Source: a virus. Taken from it: a stretch of 39,841 bases of DNA. The notes beneath the pieces were generated by a model. It saw only the letters and a list, made by a program, of their open reading frames with translations, did not search any database and was not told where the DNA came from. The stretch is taken from positions 1-39,841 of IMG/VR virus record IMGVR_UViG_3300026075_000020; one strand, written 5' to 3'. Shown here in pieces: positions 22,544 to 29,003 of this stretch. Both the position numbers and the translations under genes were made by a program. Numbering within the stretch: position 1 is the first letter of the stretch; every line of letters starts with the position of its first letter.

Positions 22544-23482
22544 CTGGCCGGTCTTCTTCAGGCGCGAGGCGATCATCCCGGTGTAGATCCTTGTTGTCTT
22601 CACGTCGGTGTGCCCGAACCAGTCCTTGATGTCTTCCCACTCCGCTGACGATTCTGCCAGCGTGATCCCGATGGTGTGCTTCAGATTGTAGACCCGCACA
22701 CCCTTCGGCCAGCCAGCCGCACGGACCGCCCGCACGAAGTCACTGCCATCGTACGCACCCCACGCCTGACTAACGATGAAGGCGCGGAAAGCGAACAACA
22801 TATCTTCGGTGAGGGCGACGGGTATCGGGTTCCCACCCTTGGCAGGACGCACCAGCCACAGCCGGCGGGACAGGCTGACGTCTCCCGGCAGGGCGCGTCG
22901 GAGCTGCGCGGGCCGCTGGCCGGTCGACGCCAGCACCATGAACCGCGCACGGGTTTTGGGATCGGTCAGGCGCTTGGCGACCTGGCGGATCTTGGCCGGC
23001 GAGACGTACCGAGGGTTGGCGGGCGGCTCCTCGAGCTTCTGGACGTCGTCGCAGGGGGTGTCGGCCTTCTTCCCGTCCAGCCGGTGAAAGAGTCCCCTGA
23101 GGGCTCTGACGCGGTGGTTGACCGTCTTGGGAGCGTATCCGTCCGACAGCCACTGTTCACGAGCCTCGAGCACCATCGGCCGGGTGATGTCCTCCCGGCG
23201 CTCTTCGCCATACAGCGCGGTCCAGGCGTCGAGCTCACAGGTGAGACTGCCGACGCTCGCCAGCGTCTTGACCGTCTCGAGCTCCAGGTAGGCGGCGACG
23301 TCGGCGGCGAGTGTGCCGCGGGTGTTCCGTTTCGGGCGCTTGCGGAGGGCGACTCGGGTTTCGTCCCGCCACGCCTGCATCTTTGTGGCGGGGGTATCGA
23401 AGGGGAAGCGGCGCTCGCGCTGGAAGCCGCGGACCTTCACGTAGGCGCGGTATCCGTATCTGTCCCGGCGAATCCCTTTCAT
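22466..23482 (-). CDS. int: Tyrosine-type site-specific integrase
   Basis: A 338-residue recombinase that joins attP to the host site. N-terminal residues 1-60 are a basic arm-binding region, residues 65-140 the SAM-like core-binding helices, and residues 160-310 the catalytic domain. Visible active-site residues: Arg190 (STGQRPAQ), Lys215 (VRPAKGG), His291 (FGHTDV) and the nucleophile Tyr300 (TRIYTG). The usual HxxRH box reads Y265-N-L-K268-H269, so the second arginine is replaced by lysine. The C-terminal tail is basic. The start overlaps the exported protein stop by four bases (ATGA). Confidence 0.93.
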   Translation of the reverse strand: MKGIRRDRYGYRAYVKVRGFQRERRFPFDTPATKMQAWRDETRVALRKRPKRNTRGTLAADVAAYLELETVKTLASVGSLTCELDAWTALYGEERREDITRPMVLEAREQWLSDGYAPKTVNHRVRALRGLFHRLDGKKADTPCDDVQKLEEPPANPRYVSPAKIRQVAKRLTDPKTRARFMVLASTGQRPAQLRRALPGDVSLSRRLWLVRPAKGGNPIPVALTEDMLFAFRAFIVSQAWGAYDGSDFVRAVRAAGWPKGVRVYNLKHTIGITLAESSAEWEDIKDWFGHTDVKTTRIYTGMIASRLKKTGQLLSGRLGWGLPPKQRPSRNSRRRAS

Positions 23483-24120
23483 CGGATGTTGGCGCGGATG
23501 TCGACCCGGCAGTACGTCAGACCCGCCTGATCACAGTTCCAGCCATCGTCGTAAACGATCCGGATCTCGTTGGCGTCGTTCAGGAGCTCCAGCGGGAACA
23601 TGGCGATCAGTCCTTGCCCGTCGAACTTCGCCCGGAACATGGCGCGGTAGACCTCGGAGAAGGGCATCGTGCGGAGCGGGTGGTGTGCGGTCACGTCTCC
23701 GCCAGCCTTCCGCGGCGTGATGACGACCGTCTTCGGTTCCCGGACATCCGGACCAGGGCGGATGCCGATGGCGTTGTCGGGGAACACGTACAGCCACGCC
23801 TCCGGCGCCAAGAGTTCGGGCGGGACGGAGGCCGCGGTGAACGGGAGGAACTGGCGGCGGTAGTGTTCCGCGACCAGGGCGATGCGCGAGAACGGCGTTG
23901 AGAGGTACCCGAGAGCGAAGGGCCGGCGTTTGCTGTCGGTCACCAAGCGGTACTGCTTGGTGATGTCACCGGCCCTGATCGCGGCGTCGACGTCGGAAGG
24001 GCTGAGACTCACCCGCTGGGCATGGGCGCTCATGCCCACCAGGATCACGCAACCCACGAGGAACCCGATGGATTTACCCGAGGAACCCCACGACGAGCAG
24101 GCAGAAGATCGCCGCGTCAT
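23479..24120 (-). CDS. Exported protein in the lysogeny operon, unknown function
   Basis: A 213-residue protein. Residues about 15-34 (SIGFLVGCVILVGMSAHA) form a signal peptide with a probable cleavage after AHA. The mature part starts QRVSLSPSDVDAAIRAGD and has a beta-rich body (KTVVITPRKAGGD, GLIAMFPLELLNDANEIRIV) with two cysteines near the end, suiting a periplasmic location. It is coupled by four-base overlaps to the repressor before it and the integrase after it, so it should be made in the lysogen. Superinfection exclusion or another lysogenic-conversion role is plausible. I do not recognise a named family. Confidence 0.75.
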   Translation of the reverse strand: MTRRSSACSSWGSSGKSIGFLVGCVILVGMSAHAQRVSLSPSDVDAAIRAGDITKQYRLVTDSKRRPFALGYLSTPFSRIALVAEHYRRQFLPFTAASVPPELLAPEAWLYVFPDNAIGIRPGPDVREPKTVVITPRKAGGDVTAHHPLRTMPFSEVYRAMFRAKFDGQGLIAMFPLELLNDANEIRIVYDDGWNCDQAGLTYCRVDIRANIR

Positions 24121-24650
24121 CGCTTCTTACCTCCGCGAGCATGCGATCGAGGAGGTCTTCCACCAGCACGACGGCGCTGGGGCGGGAGAACATGAGGAGC
24201 TGCAATTTGCTCATGACGCTCATCGAGCGGGAGGTGCTGCTCGAGGGAGAAGAGTAACGCGAGCGCGTCTCTGAGGAGCTCCCTGGGGGTCTGTCCTTTC
24301 GGACGAGGAACAGACTGGGGCGGTTTACGAACGTCGGGTCCGGCATAGGCGAAGCCCTCACCCGCAGGCGTATGGCTGACGTGGGTGTCAGGGAGCGGCC
24401 TACGGACAGGGATATTTACACCAAGGTCACGCGTGTGATCTGTGTCCTTTTGCACACCTCGCAGCTCGTTTTCAAAGGCATTTAGGCGATCCAGCGCATC
24501 CACCCGGAGTGACGGCTGGTCTCCTGTGAGCCACCGCGTGATAGTGGAACTGCTTTCGTCCAGCTTGTTGGCGATGGCCTTCTGAGTGACGCCCATATGA
24601 ATCAGGGCGCGCACGCGGGCTTTCATGGCGTCGTTGGTGGTCACGGGCAT
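24117..24650 (-). CDS. Repressor-like helix-turn-helix regulator
   Basis: A 177-residue protein, likely the lysogeny repressor. Residues 10-45 fit a helix-turn-helix (VRALIHMGVTQKAIANKLDE, then SSSTITRWLTGD). A middle linker rich in Pro/Asp follows, then a helix (PRELLRDALALLFSLEQHLP) and a basic, Arg/Pro-rich tail. No LexA/S24 autocleavage domain is seen, so induction would not follow the lambda route. ATG 24650 has a purine-rich stretch just upstream on its strand; longer frames upstream run through the control region. It is divergent from the gene at 24761 and begins the operon with the exported protein and integrase. Confidence 0.78.
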   Translation of the reverse strand: MPVTTNDAMKARVRALIHMGVTQKAIANKLDESSSTITRWLTGDQPSLRVDALDRLNAFENELRGVQKDTDHTRDLGVNIPVRRPLPDTHVSHTPAGEGFAYAGPDVRKPPQSVPRPKGQTPRELLRDALALLFSLEQHLPLDERHEQIAAPHVLPPQRRRAGGRPPRSHARGGKKR

Positions 24651-24760
24651 CCACCCTACTTCCAAATTGCGCCTGATTTCTGTTCCTGACAGCACCGCAA
24701 AACTCCTTGCTGAAAAGCCTTGACGGCTTGCGGGGCTGCATGTATCGTTGCTCCACCGCA
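24651..24760. promoter_or_regulatory. Divergent control region between repressor and Cro-like gene
   Basis: TTGACG (24720-24725) and TATCGT (24743-24748) have the ideal 17-base spacing for a rightward promoter, ending 12 bases before the ATG at 24761. CTGT-N5-ACAG at 24680-24692 is a small dyad and a possible operator. A leftward promoter for the repressor must also lie here but is not clear by eye. Confidence 0.45.
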
Positions 24761-24982
24761 ATGACAATGGCTTTCAACAAAACGCTCAAGCTCGCAATCC
24801 TCGAGACCGGCATCCGACAGGAAGTGCTCTGTCACCGGGTCGAGATGACGCCGTGGCGGCTCAGCCGCGTGATTCACGGGGTGGCGGAACCCACGCCGGA
24901 CGAAAAGCGCCGGCTGGCGCGGGCGCTCAAGTCGTCGGTTAAGGCGTTGTTCCCCCCGGCGGCCACGGAGCTCGCGTCATGA
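24761..24982 (+). CDS. Cro-like helix-turn-helix protein
   Basis: A 73-residue protein with ATG at 24761 (a second ATG two codons later). LKLAILETGIRQEVLCHRV and EMTPWRLSRVIHGVAEPTPDE fit an XRE/Cro helix-turn-helix: helix, turn, recognition helix, then the 'P..e....la..l' ending. It is the first rightward gene opposite the repressor, the normal place of a Cro-type switch protein. It overlaps the next gene by four bases. No Shine-Dalgarno sequence is seen. Confidence 0.75.
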   Translation: MTMAFNKTLKLAILETGIRQEVLCHRVEMTPWRLSRVIHGVAEPTPDEKRRLARALKSSVKALFPPAATELAS

Positions 24983-25272
24983 CCTCCGAGCACCAGCTTC
25001 AGGTGCGCCCGCGCAACCGCGAGGTCATCCAGCGCACGGCGGACGGCGGCGATCGCCAGCCGGATGTCCTCTTCATTGAGGACTTGGTGCGCGAGCTCCG
25101 AACCTCCCGGCGCACGATTGCGCGTCTCCGTCGTCAGCGTGTCTTCCCCATTCCCGAGCTTCCCTCCCTTGACAAACGGCCGCGCTGGTCCCGCGTGGCG
25201 GTCGAACAGTTCTTGGCAGGCGGGCCGAGACGTGTGTCTCGACCCGTGAAGAGCGCGGCGAACGCTCGGTAG
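24979..25272 (+). CDS. Excisionase-like / AlpA-type DNA-binding protein
   Basis: A 97-residue basic protein. Residues 30-80 (VLFIEDLVRELRTSRRTIAR, LRRQRVFPIPELPSLDKRP, RWSRVAVEQFLAG) match the winged-helix HTH_17/MerR-like pattern of excisionases, in which a strand is followed by a helix-turn-helix and a Trp-containing wing. The ends are polar and basic. It overlaps the Cro-like gene (ATGA). It may control excision, or act as a transcription factor in the early operon. Confidence 0.7.
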   Translation: MTSEHQLQVRPRNREVIQRTADGGDRQPDVLFIEDLVRELRTSRRTIARLRRQRVFPIPELPSLDKRPRWSRVAVEQFLAGGPRRVSRPVKSAANAR

Positions 25273-25288
25273 GAAAGGCGACTCAACC

Positions 25289-25687
25289 ATGAAACCCAAT
25301 CTACAAGGCGCGCTCGGGCCAATGGAAGTCATCACTGTTGACCGTCCGAAGTCAACGACAGTCAACCCGGTTGACCGCGAGCGGAAGTGGCTCGGCCTCG
25401 TGGCGCAGGCGTTCGCCAAGGCTGGGCTGACGCACAAGGCGGCGGCCTATGCGATGGACATCGACACCGGCCAGTTGTCAGCGCAGTTGTCTGGCGTGCC
25501 CTCGAAGCACTTGTCGTTCAGGAAGCTCGGGTTGCTCGGGCCGGACTTCTGGCAGGAGATGGTCGACCTGATCTGTGAGTTCCACGAGCTGCCGGCGCGG
25601 GGCGCGAGTCCGCAGGACATCGAGGACATGCGGATCGGGCGGGCGTATCGGGAGCTTCAGTCGCTCACCCTCCGGAGCCAGCGGTGA
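25289..25687 (+). CDS. Putative early regulator with HTH-like core
   Basis: A 132-residue protein with a good ribosome-binding site (AGGAAAGG at 25272-25279). Residues 39-75 (VAQAFAKAGLTHKAAAYAMD, TGQLSAQLSG) resemble a helix-turn-helix, followed by FWQEMVDLICEFHEL. Its place as third gene of the rightward operon recalls CII-type regulators, though no direct family match can be claimed. The N-terminal coding part contains four GTTGAC/GTCAAC motifs. Confidence 0.6.
   Translation: MKPNLQGALGPMEVITVDRPKSTTVNPVDRERKWLGLVAQAFAKAGLTHKAAAYAMDIDTGQLSAQLSGVPSKHLSFRKLGLLGPDFWQEMVDLICEFHELPARGASPQDIEDMRIGRAYRELQSLTLRSQR
25337..25375. repeat. Four GTTGAC/GTCAAC half-sites
   Basis: GTTGAC at 25337-25342, GTCAAC at 25351-25356 and 25361-25366, and GTTGAC at 25370-25375 occur within 39 bases, pairing into dyads. 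They lie inside coding sequence. They may be protein-binding sites for an early regulator, or chance in a Val-Asp/Val-Asn rich segment. Confidence 0.35.
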
Positions 25688-25785
25688 ACGGGTTCTCGTT
25701 CTATGCCGGCGCCAGTGCGAGCGCAGTCGGGATCGTCCTGTTCATGGCGCTCCTACGAATCGGTCGCAAACAAGGGTGGTGGTAG
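25684..25785 (+). CDS. Tiny membrane protein
   Basis: A 33-residue peptide from a GTG overlapping the previous stop (GTGA). It contains one hydrophobic helix (YAGASASAVGIVLFMALL) and a basic C-terminus (RIGRKQGWW). Its stop directly abuts the next ATG. Tight coupling on both sides supports expression. Function unknown. Confidence 0.55.
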   Translation: MNGFSFYAGASASAVGIVLFMALLRIGRKQGWW

Positions 25786-25935
25786 ATGCATCTCGTGAAG
25801 CTCGAGTCCGACTACACCCGTGATCAGGAAGAGGGCTACGCCATGCCGTGGATTGTCAGCGTGGTCGCGTTGATTGTCGTCCCGTTGCTGATTGCGGGTG
25901 GGATCGGGTGGCTGATTCTGCGGTGGCTGCGATGA
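25786..25935 (+). CDS. Small single-pass membrane protein
   Basis: A 49-residue protein. The charged start (HLVKLESDYTRDQEEGYA) is followed by one long hydrophobic helix (WIVSVVALIVVPLLIAGG plus IGWLIL) and a basic end. It starts directly after the previous stop, with GGTGG just upstream, and overlaps the next gene (ATGA). It is the middle member of three small membrane proteins in a row. Superinfection exclusion and early membrane effects are possible roles; none is shown. Confidence 0.6.
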   Translation: MHLVKLESDYTRDQEEGYAMPWIVSVVALIVVPLLIAGGIGWLILRWLR

Positions 25936-26099
25936 GCGACACCTTCCATGCGCTCTGGATCGGCGGCTGTCTCGGGTTGTGTGGGGTGGTCCTGTACTGG
26001 ACGGTGGACAAGGCTGCGCAGTGGCTCCAGGGCAGGCGCGGGCGGTTGACGATTGGTCGCCTGACGCTGGCGGAGCACAAGCGCAAAAGTTGGAAGTAA
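25932..26099 (+). CDS. Small membrane protein with basic tail
   Basis: A 55-residue protein. Residues 5-27 (FHALWIGGCLGLCGVVLYWT) form one membrane helix, followed by a basic cytoplasmic-type tail (WLQGRRGRLTIGRLTLAEHK). The ATG overlaps the stop of the preceding membrane protein. It is followed by a gap of 99 bases with a strongly structured element. Function unknown. Confidence 0.6.
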   Translation: MSDTFHALWIGGCLGLCGVVLYWTVDKAAQWLQGRRGRLTIGRLTLAEHKRKSWK

Positions 26100-26105
26100 C
26101 GAGCA

Positions 26106-26180
26106 TGCGAAGGCTGCTGGGTCAGCCGGCCGAGTGGCCGCGCCCCTTGGAACTGAAGAGCCAGCGGGCGAGCCTTCGCA
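26106..26180 (+). ncRNA. Structured RNA element, novel candidate
   Basis: The 75 bases fold into one long branched-free hairpin of 24 base pairs. Stem 1 is 26106-26115 with 26171-26180 (ten perfect pairs); stem 2 is 26116-26120 with 26161-26165; stem 3 is 26122-26125 with 26053+100-26156, i.e. 26153-26156; stem 4 is 26127-26131 with 26136-26140, closed by a GAGT loop. A five-base bulge (26166-26170) separates stems 1 and 2. It fills the gap between two early genes and has no U-run after it. A 26-codon frame (26105-26185) overlaps it. It could be a small RNA, a cis-regulator of the gene at 26199 or a processing site. Confidence 0.5.
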
Positions 26181-26198
26181 GTTAGTCACAGAGGGCAT

Positions 26199-26657
26199 AT
26201 GAGCTTATTGAGTTTTGATCCTCGGGAAGCCCCGCAGTACCGGACGCCACAGTACATCCAGTTCCGTCAGCAGCTCGCCGCGAGTGAGCAGTTGCACGCG
26301 CTGGCCTCGATGCTGCGCCACGTCACGATGCTCTTTGACGGCAACCTCCGCGAACCCGGTCCCGCCATCGAACCGCGCTACCTCAATGCGGCGGCGATGG
26401 CGATCCGCTACACGTCGGAAGAGAGCCGGATTAGTGCTGAGCGAGGGATGGAAGAGTACGCGGTGGCGCGGTTTGACGAGTTGGAGGACCGGCTGCGGAG
26501 TTGTGACTGCGACAAGGCCACGCGGCGGAGCTTGATTATCGAGCACATCCGGAACGCGAACAGCGTCTATCTGAACCGGCTGAAGAACGGGCCGGTACGG
26601 AGTGCGTTGGAAGAGGCCGAGTACGACCGGCGCGAGGCGCTCGATGTTCAGGAGTGA
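26199..26657 (+). CDS. Hypothetical early protein
   Basis: A 152-residue, mainly helical protein (QQLAASEQLHALASMLRHVT, AERGMEEYAVARFDELEDRL, RRSLIIEHIRNANSVYLNRL) without recognisable catalytic motif. A GAGGG sequence at 26191-26195 lies just before the ATG. It follows the structured element at 26106-26180 and precedes a small acidic protein and the Dam-type methyltransferase. Small helical proteins at this place in phages often modulate host replication or transcription. That is not shown here. Confidence 0.65.
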   Translation: MSLLSFDPREAPQYRTPQYIQFRQQLAASEQLHALASMLRHVTMLFDGNLREPGPAIEPRYLNAAAMAIRYTSEESRISAERGMEEYAVARFDELEDRLRSCDCDKATRRSLIIEHIRNANSVYLNRLKNGPVRSALEEAEYDRREALDVQE

Positions 26658-26697
26658 CGCCAGCTTCCCGGAGCGGTGCCTGGAGGACGCGCAGCCG

Positions 26698-26835
26698 ATG
26701 CCGTCCAACCGCACGGTGGAGGACGACCGCGAAGCGTTCGCGGCGAGCTTCGAGCAGGACGTGCTGCACGCGGCAGACGTGCTGGGCTGGGCGCACGTCA
26801 ACGCCATCATCGCAGACGCAAAGGCGAATCATTGA
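26698..26835 (+). CDS. Small acidic hypothetical protein
   Basis: A 45-residue protein from ATG 26698, chosen because GGAGGA (26682-26687) lies ten bases upstream. An in-frame ATG at 26644 would add 18 residues and overlap the previous gene by 14 bases. The core EDDREAFAASFEQDVLHAAD, VLGWAHVNAIIADAK looks like two helices. The stop overlaps the methyltransferase start (TGATG). Function unknown. Confidence 0.55.
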   Translation: MPSNRTVEDDREAFAASFEQDVLHAADVLGWAHVNAIIADAKANH

Positions 26836-27281
26836 TGGCTTGCGAGCGGCCAGAAGGGTGGAGCAGCGACAAGTGGGCCACGCCGGTCTATCTGGTCCGC
26901 GATCTGGAGGCGGAGTTCGGGCCGTTCGACTTGGACCCGTGCTGCGAGGAGCACACCGCGAAGGCGGCGACGTTTTACACCGAGGGCGGATTGGAGCGTC
27001 CGTGGTTTGGGCGCGTGTTCCTCAACCCGCCGTACAGCGACCCGCGTCCGTGGCTGGACAAGGCGATTGCGGCGAAGTCCGAGGGCTGCACGGTGGTTGC
27101 GTTGCTCCCGGCTTGCACAGACACGCGGTGGTTCCACGAGGCGGTCATCGGTCACGCCGAGGTGCGGTTTCTACGCGGTCGCGTGAAGTGGCTGGGGTGG
27201 GAAGGGACACCGATAGGGTCTCCTAAAAGCCCAACCATCATCGCTATCTATCACGGCAAGCGTGTAGGGGTTCCGGCATGA
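26835..27281 (+). CDS. DNA N6-adenine methyltransferase (phage Dam family)
   Basis: A 148-residue enzyme of the short phage Dam-type family. The catalytic motif NPPY is at residues 64-67 (VFLNPPYSDPRPW). The SAM-region motif FDLDPC is at 31-36 (LEAEFGPFDLDPCCEEHTAKA), and the start SSDKWATPVYLVRDLEAEFG is characteristic. It methylates adenine in a short site, protecting phage DNA or altering regulation. No cognate restriction gene is nearby. It overlaps its neighbours on both sides (TGATG and ATGA). Confidence 0.88.
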   Translation: MACERPEGWSSDKWATPVYLVRDLEAEFGPFDLDPCCEEHTAKAATFYTEGGLERPWFGRVFLNPPYSDPRPWLDKAIAAKSEGCTVVALLPACTDTRWFHEAVIGHAEVRFLRGRVKWLGWEGTPIGSPKSPTIIAIYHGKRVGVPA

Positions 27282-27433
27282 GCTATTGCGACAAGTGCGG
27301 ACGGATGACGCCCCAGGCCAAGCTGGTCCCGGTGCAAGTCCTCCGGCAGACGTACCTGAGCCCCGCAGAGTTTGAACTGCGCTGCCCGAAGTGCCGGCCG
27401 AGCGAGCGTGAACGGGAAGGCGCGGATGCCTAG
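27278..27433 (+). CDS. Small zinc-ribbon protein
   Basis: A 51-residue protein with ATG overlapping the methyltransferase stop. Two cysteine pairs (YCDKCGR at the start and CPKCRP near residue 36) form a typical zinc ribbon around a short helical middle. The C-terminus is charged. The stop lies within the next gene (8-base overlap). Nucleic-acid or protein binding is likely; the exact role is unknown. Confidence 0.65.
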   Translation: MSYCDKCGRMTPQAKLVPVQVLRQTYLSPAEFELRCPKCRPSEREREGADA

Positions 27434-27626
27434 GCTCATCGTGGACGAGGACGGCTTCCGCATCGTGCATGACGTCATCGGCGGAGAGGACGTCTTCACG
27501 CTGGAGAAGCGGCAAGGCCATAACGCGATGGGCGATCCGCACTGGGAGCGTGTGGAAACCAAGAGCACCAAGCTCGTGCAGATGCTCTACAACTACATCG
27601 TCAAAATCACACCGATTGAGGAGTAA
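27426..27626 (+). CDS. Hypothetical early protein
   Basis: A 66-residue protein, beta-rich with alternating hydrophobic residues (PRLIVDEDGFRIVHDVIGG, DVFTLEKRQGHNAMGD) and a helical end (STKLVQMLYNYIVK). The ATG lies eight bases inside the previous gene. It is followed by the SSB-like gene three bases after its stop. Not recognised. Confidence 0.6.
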   Translation: MPRLIVDEDGFRIVHDVIGGEDVFTLEKRQGHNAMGDPHWERVETKSTKLVQMLYNYIVKITPIEE

Positions 27627-27628
27627 CC

Positions 27629-28015
27629 GTGAATATCAACGCTGCGTTTCCAAGCAAGTACATCAAGGCGGCTGAAGTCCCCGAGGAAGGCGTTTCGCTG
27701 TCGATCGACCGTCTGGAAGTGGATGACGTCGATGGCAAGGGCACACGCAAGCCGGTGCTCTACTTCGCCAAGGCCAAGAAGGGGCTGGTGCTGAACGTCA
27801 CCAATTCCAAGAAGATCGCCACGCTGCTCGGGACGGCCGAGACCGACGAGTGGGCCGGCCACACGATCACGCTCTACCGCAGCGAGACGGAGTACGCCGG
27901 GGAGACGGTCGAGTGCATCCGCGTGCGGGCCGCGAAGAACGGCAAGTCGCCCGTGGTGGAGAAGCCGAAGCCGGAACCGGCCACCGAACTGACCGACGAC
28001 GACATCCCGTTCTAG
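27629..28015 (+). CDS. Phage single-strand-binding-like protein with DDIPF tip
   Basis: A 128-residue protein; GTG start with ribosome-binding sequence GAGGAG just upstream. The first 105 residues (MNINAAFPSKYIKAAEV, LSIDRLEVDDV, KPVLYFAKAKKGLVLNVTNS, HTITLYRSETEYAG, TVECIRVRAA) form a compact beta-rich domain seen in many phage early regions. The C-terminus is a Pro/Glu linker ending TDDDIPF, the same acidic tip by which bacterial SSB recruits replication and repair proteins. It could coat DNA or act as a decoy or adaptor for host SSB-binding enzymes. The N-terminal domain is not the standard OB family. Confidence 0.65.
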   Translation: MNINAAFPSKYIKAAEVPEEGVSLSIDRLEVDDVDGKGTRKPVLYFAKAKKGLVLNVTNSKKIATLLGTAETDEWAGHTITLYRSETEYAGETVECIRVRAAKNGKSPVVEKPKPEPATELTDDDIPF

Positions 28016-28019
28016 GCCC

Positions 28020-28370
28020 ATGCCGACCGCAGAGAAGTCGATTCGTCAGATGGTCCGCGAGATCCAGGTGGAGTGCCGCGACACCGAAGTGTCGCCCATG
28101 CGCGCCGCCGAGATGCTAACCACGCTCACGGCATTGCTCGGGAACATCGCGGACGAGGTACGGCAGGCGAATCTGGCGTGTGACGTGAAGTATCTGGAGC
28201 TGTTCCGCACCCACGAGGCGGCCAACCGGGCGAAGTTGTTTCTCAATGTCACGAGCGAGTACGCCCGGAAGTGCGAGGCGGCCGACACGAAAGAGGAAGC
28301 CAAGCAGCTCGTGATCACGTTGCGGCAGGTGCTACGGACTGCCGGGGATGAAATGAGGCTGACCCGATGA
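28020..28370 (+). CDS. Helical hypothetical protein
   Basis: A 116-residue protein almost wholly helical (KSIRQMVREIQVECRDTEVS, RAAEMLTTLTALLGNIADEV, RAKLFLNVTSEYARKCEAAD). It follows the SSB-like gene by four bases and ends in an ATGA overlap. Phage genes of this look often accompany recombination or single-strand-binding proteins. No family can be named. Confidence 0.6.
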   Translation: MPTAEKSIRQMVREIQVECRDTEVSPMRAAEMLTTLTALLGNIADEVRQANLACDVKYLELFRTHEAANRAKLFLNVTSEYARKCEAADTKEEAKQLVITLRQVLRTAGDEMRLTR

Positions 28371-28573
28371 CCATCTTCCGCGCCACGTTCGCCACGGCCA
28401 CCCAGACGCGCTTGGTGGGCCTGTGGCATCTCTCGGAGGGGCAGGCGACATTCTGGTCTCGCGGCTCGAGGACGATGCTCGTGGGGCACCTGGAGCCACT
28501 GGCAGGCAAGGGCATATTGCACTGGCGGTTCACGTTGGCGTCGGGGACGCAGTTCGTGGGGGCGTTTCGCTGA
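28367..28573 (+). CDS. Small beta-rich hypothetical protein
   Basis: A 68-residue protein with alternating residues and many Thr/Trp (TIFRATFATATQTRLVGLWH, ILHWRFTLASGTQFVG). The ATG overlaps the previous stop, and the stop overlaps the next ATG (TGATG). Probably a small beta-barrel or sandwich. Not recognised. Confidence 0.55.
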   Translation: MTIFRATFATATQTRLVGLWHLSEGQATFWSRGSRTMLVGHLEPLAGKGILHWRFTLASGTQFVGAFR

Positions 28574-29001
28574 TGGCGAACTATGCGCGGCCGGCGTTTA
28601 CGGAGCCTGACTGGAAGCCCATGCGCGGGCAGCGTGTCCTTGACAAGGAAGCGCGAGACGCCGCGCTGCTCAAGAGCGAACTGCTGGAGAAGAAAGCCGC
28701 GAAGCGTCGGGATGGTGGCTGTCGGTGGCCGGAGAAGCACAAGTGCCGTGGCGGGTTGGAAGCCGCGCATGTGCGGGACGCGAGCTTAGGCGGGCTGATG
28801 TTTCGCTGGAACTTGATCACGCTCTGTGCGTGGCTCCATAGACGTGGGCCTGTCTCGATTCACGGCAAACAGCTTCGGGTGGAGATTGAAAATCCCGAGC
28901 TGGGGACGGACGGGCCGTGCAGTTTCTGGCAGCAAGGCATCGACGGGAAGCTGTATCTCGTGGCGCGAGAAGTCGGCATCAGGGAATACGAGAGGGACTG
29001 A
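28573..29001 (+). CDS. HNH-like nuclease / zinc-finger protein
   Basis: A 142-residue protein. Residues 50-90 contain CRWPEKHKCRG, LEAAHVRDASLGG and NLITLCAWLHRRG, which fits an HNH pattern: zinc cysteines 50 and 58, metal His66, Asn80, Cys85 and His89. The N-terminal 45 residues are charged and helical. It ends in a mixed region (CSFWQQGIDGKLYLVARE). Related phage proteins are often called NinG-like or HNH proteins and act on recombination intermediates. Assignment to a precise family is uncertain. Confidence 0.6.
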   Translation: MANYARPAFTEPDWKPMRGQRVLDKEARDAALLKSELLEKKAAKRRDGGCRWPEKHKCRGGLEAAHVRDASLGGLMFRWNLITLCAWLHRRGPVSIHGKQLRVEIENPELGTDGPCSFWQQGIDGKLYLVAREVGIREYERD

Positions 29002-29003
29002 CC

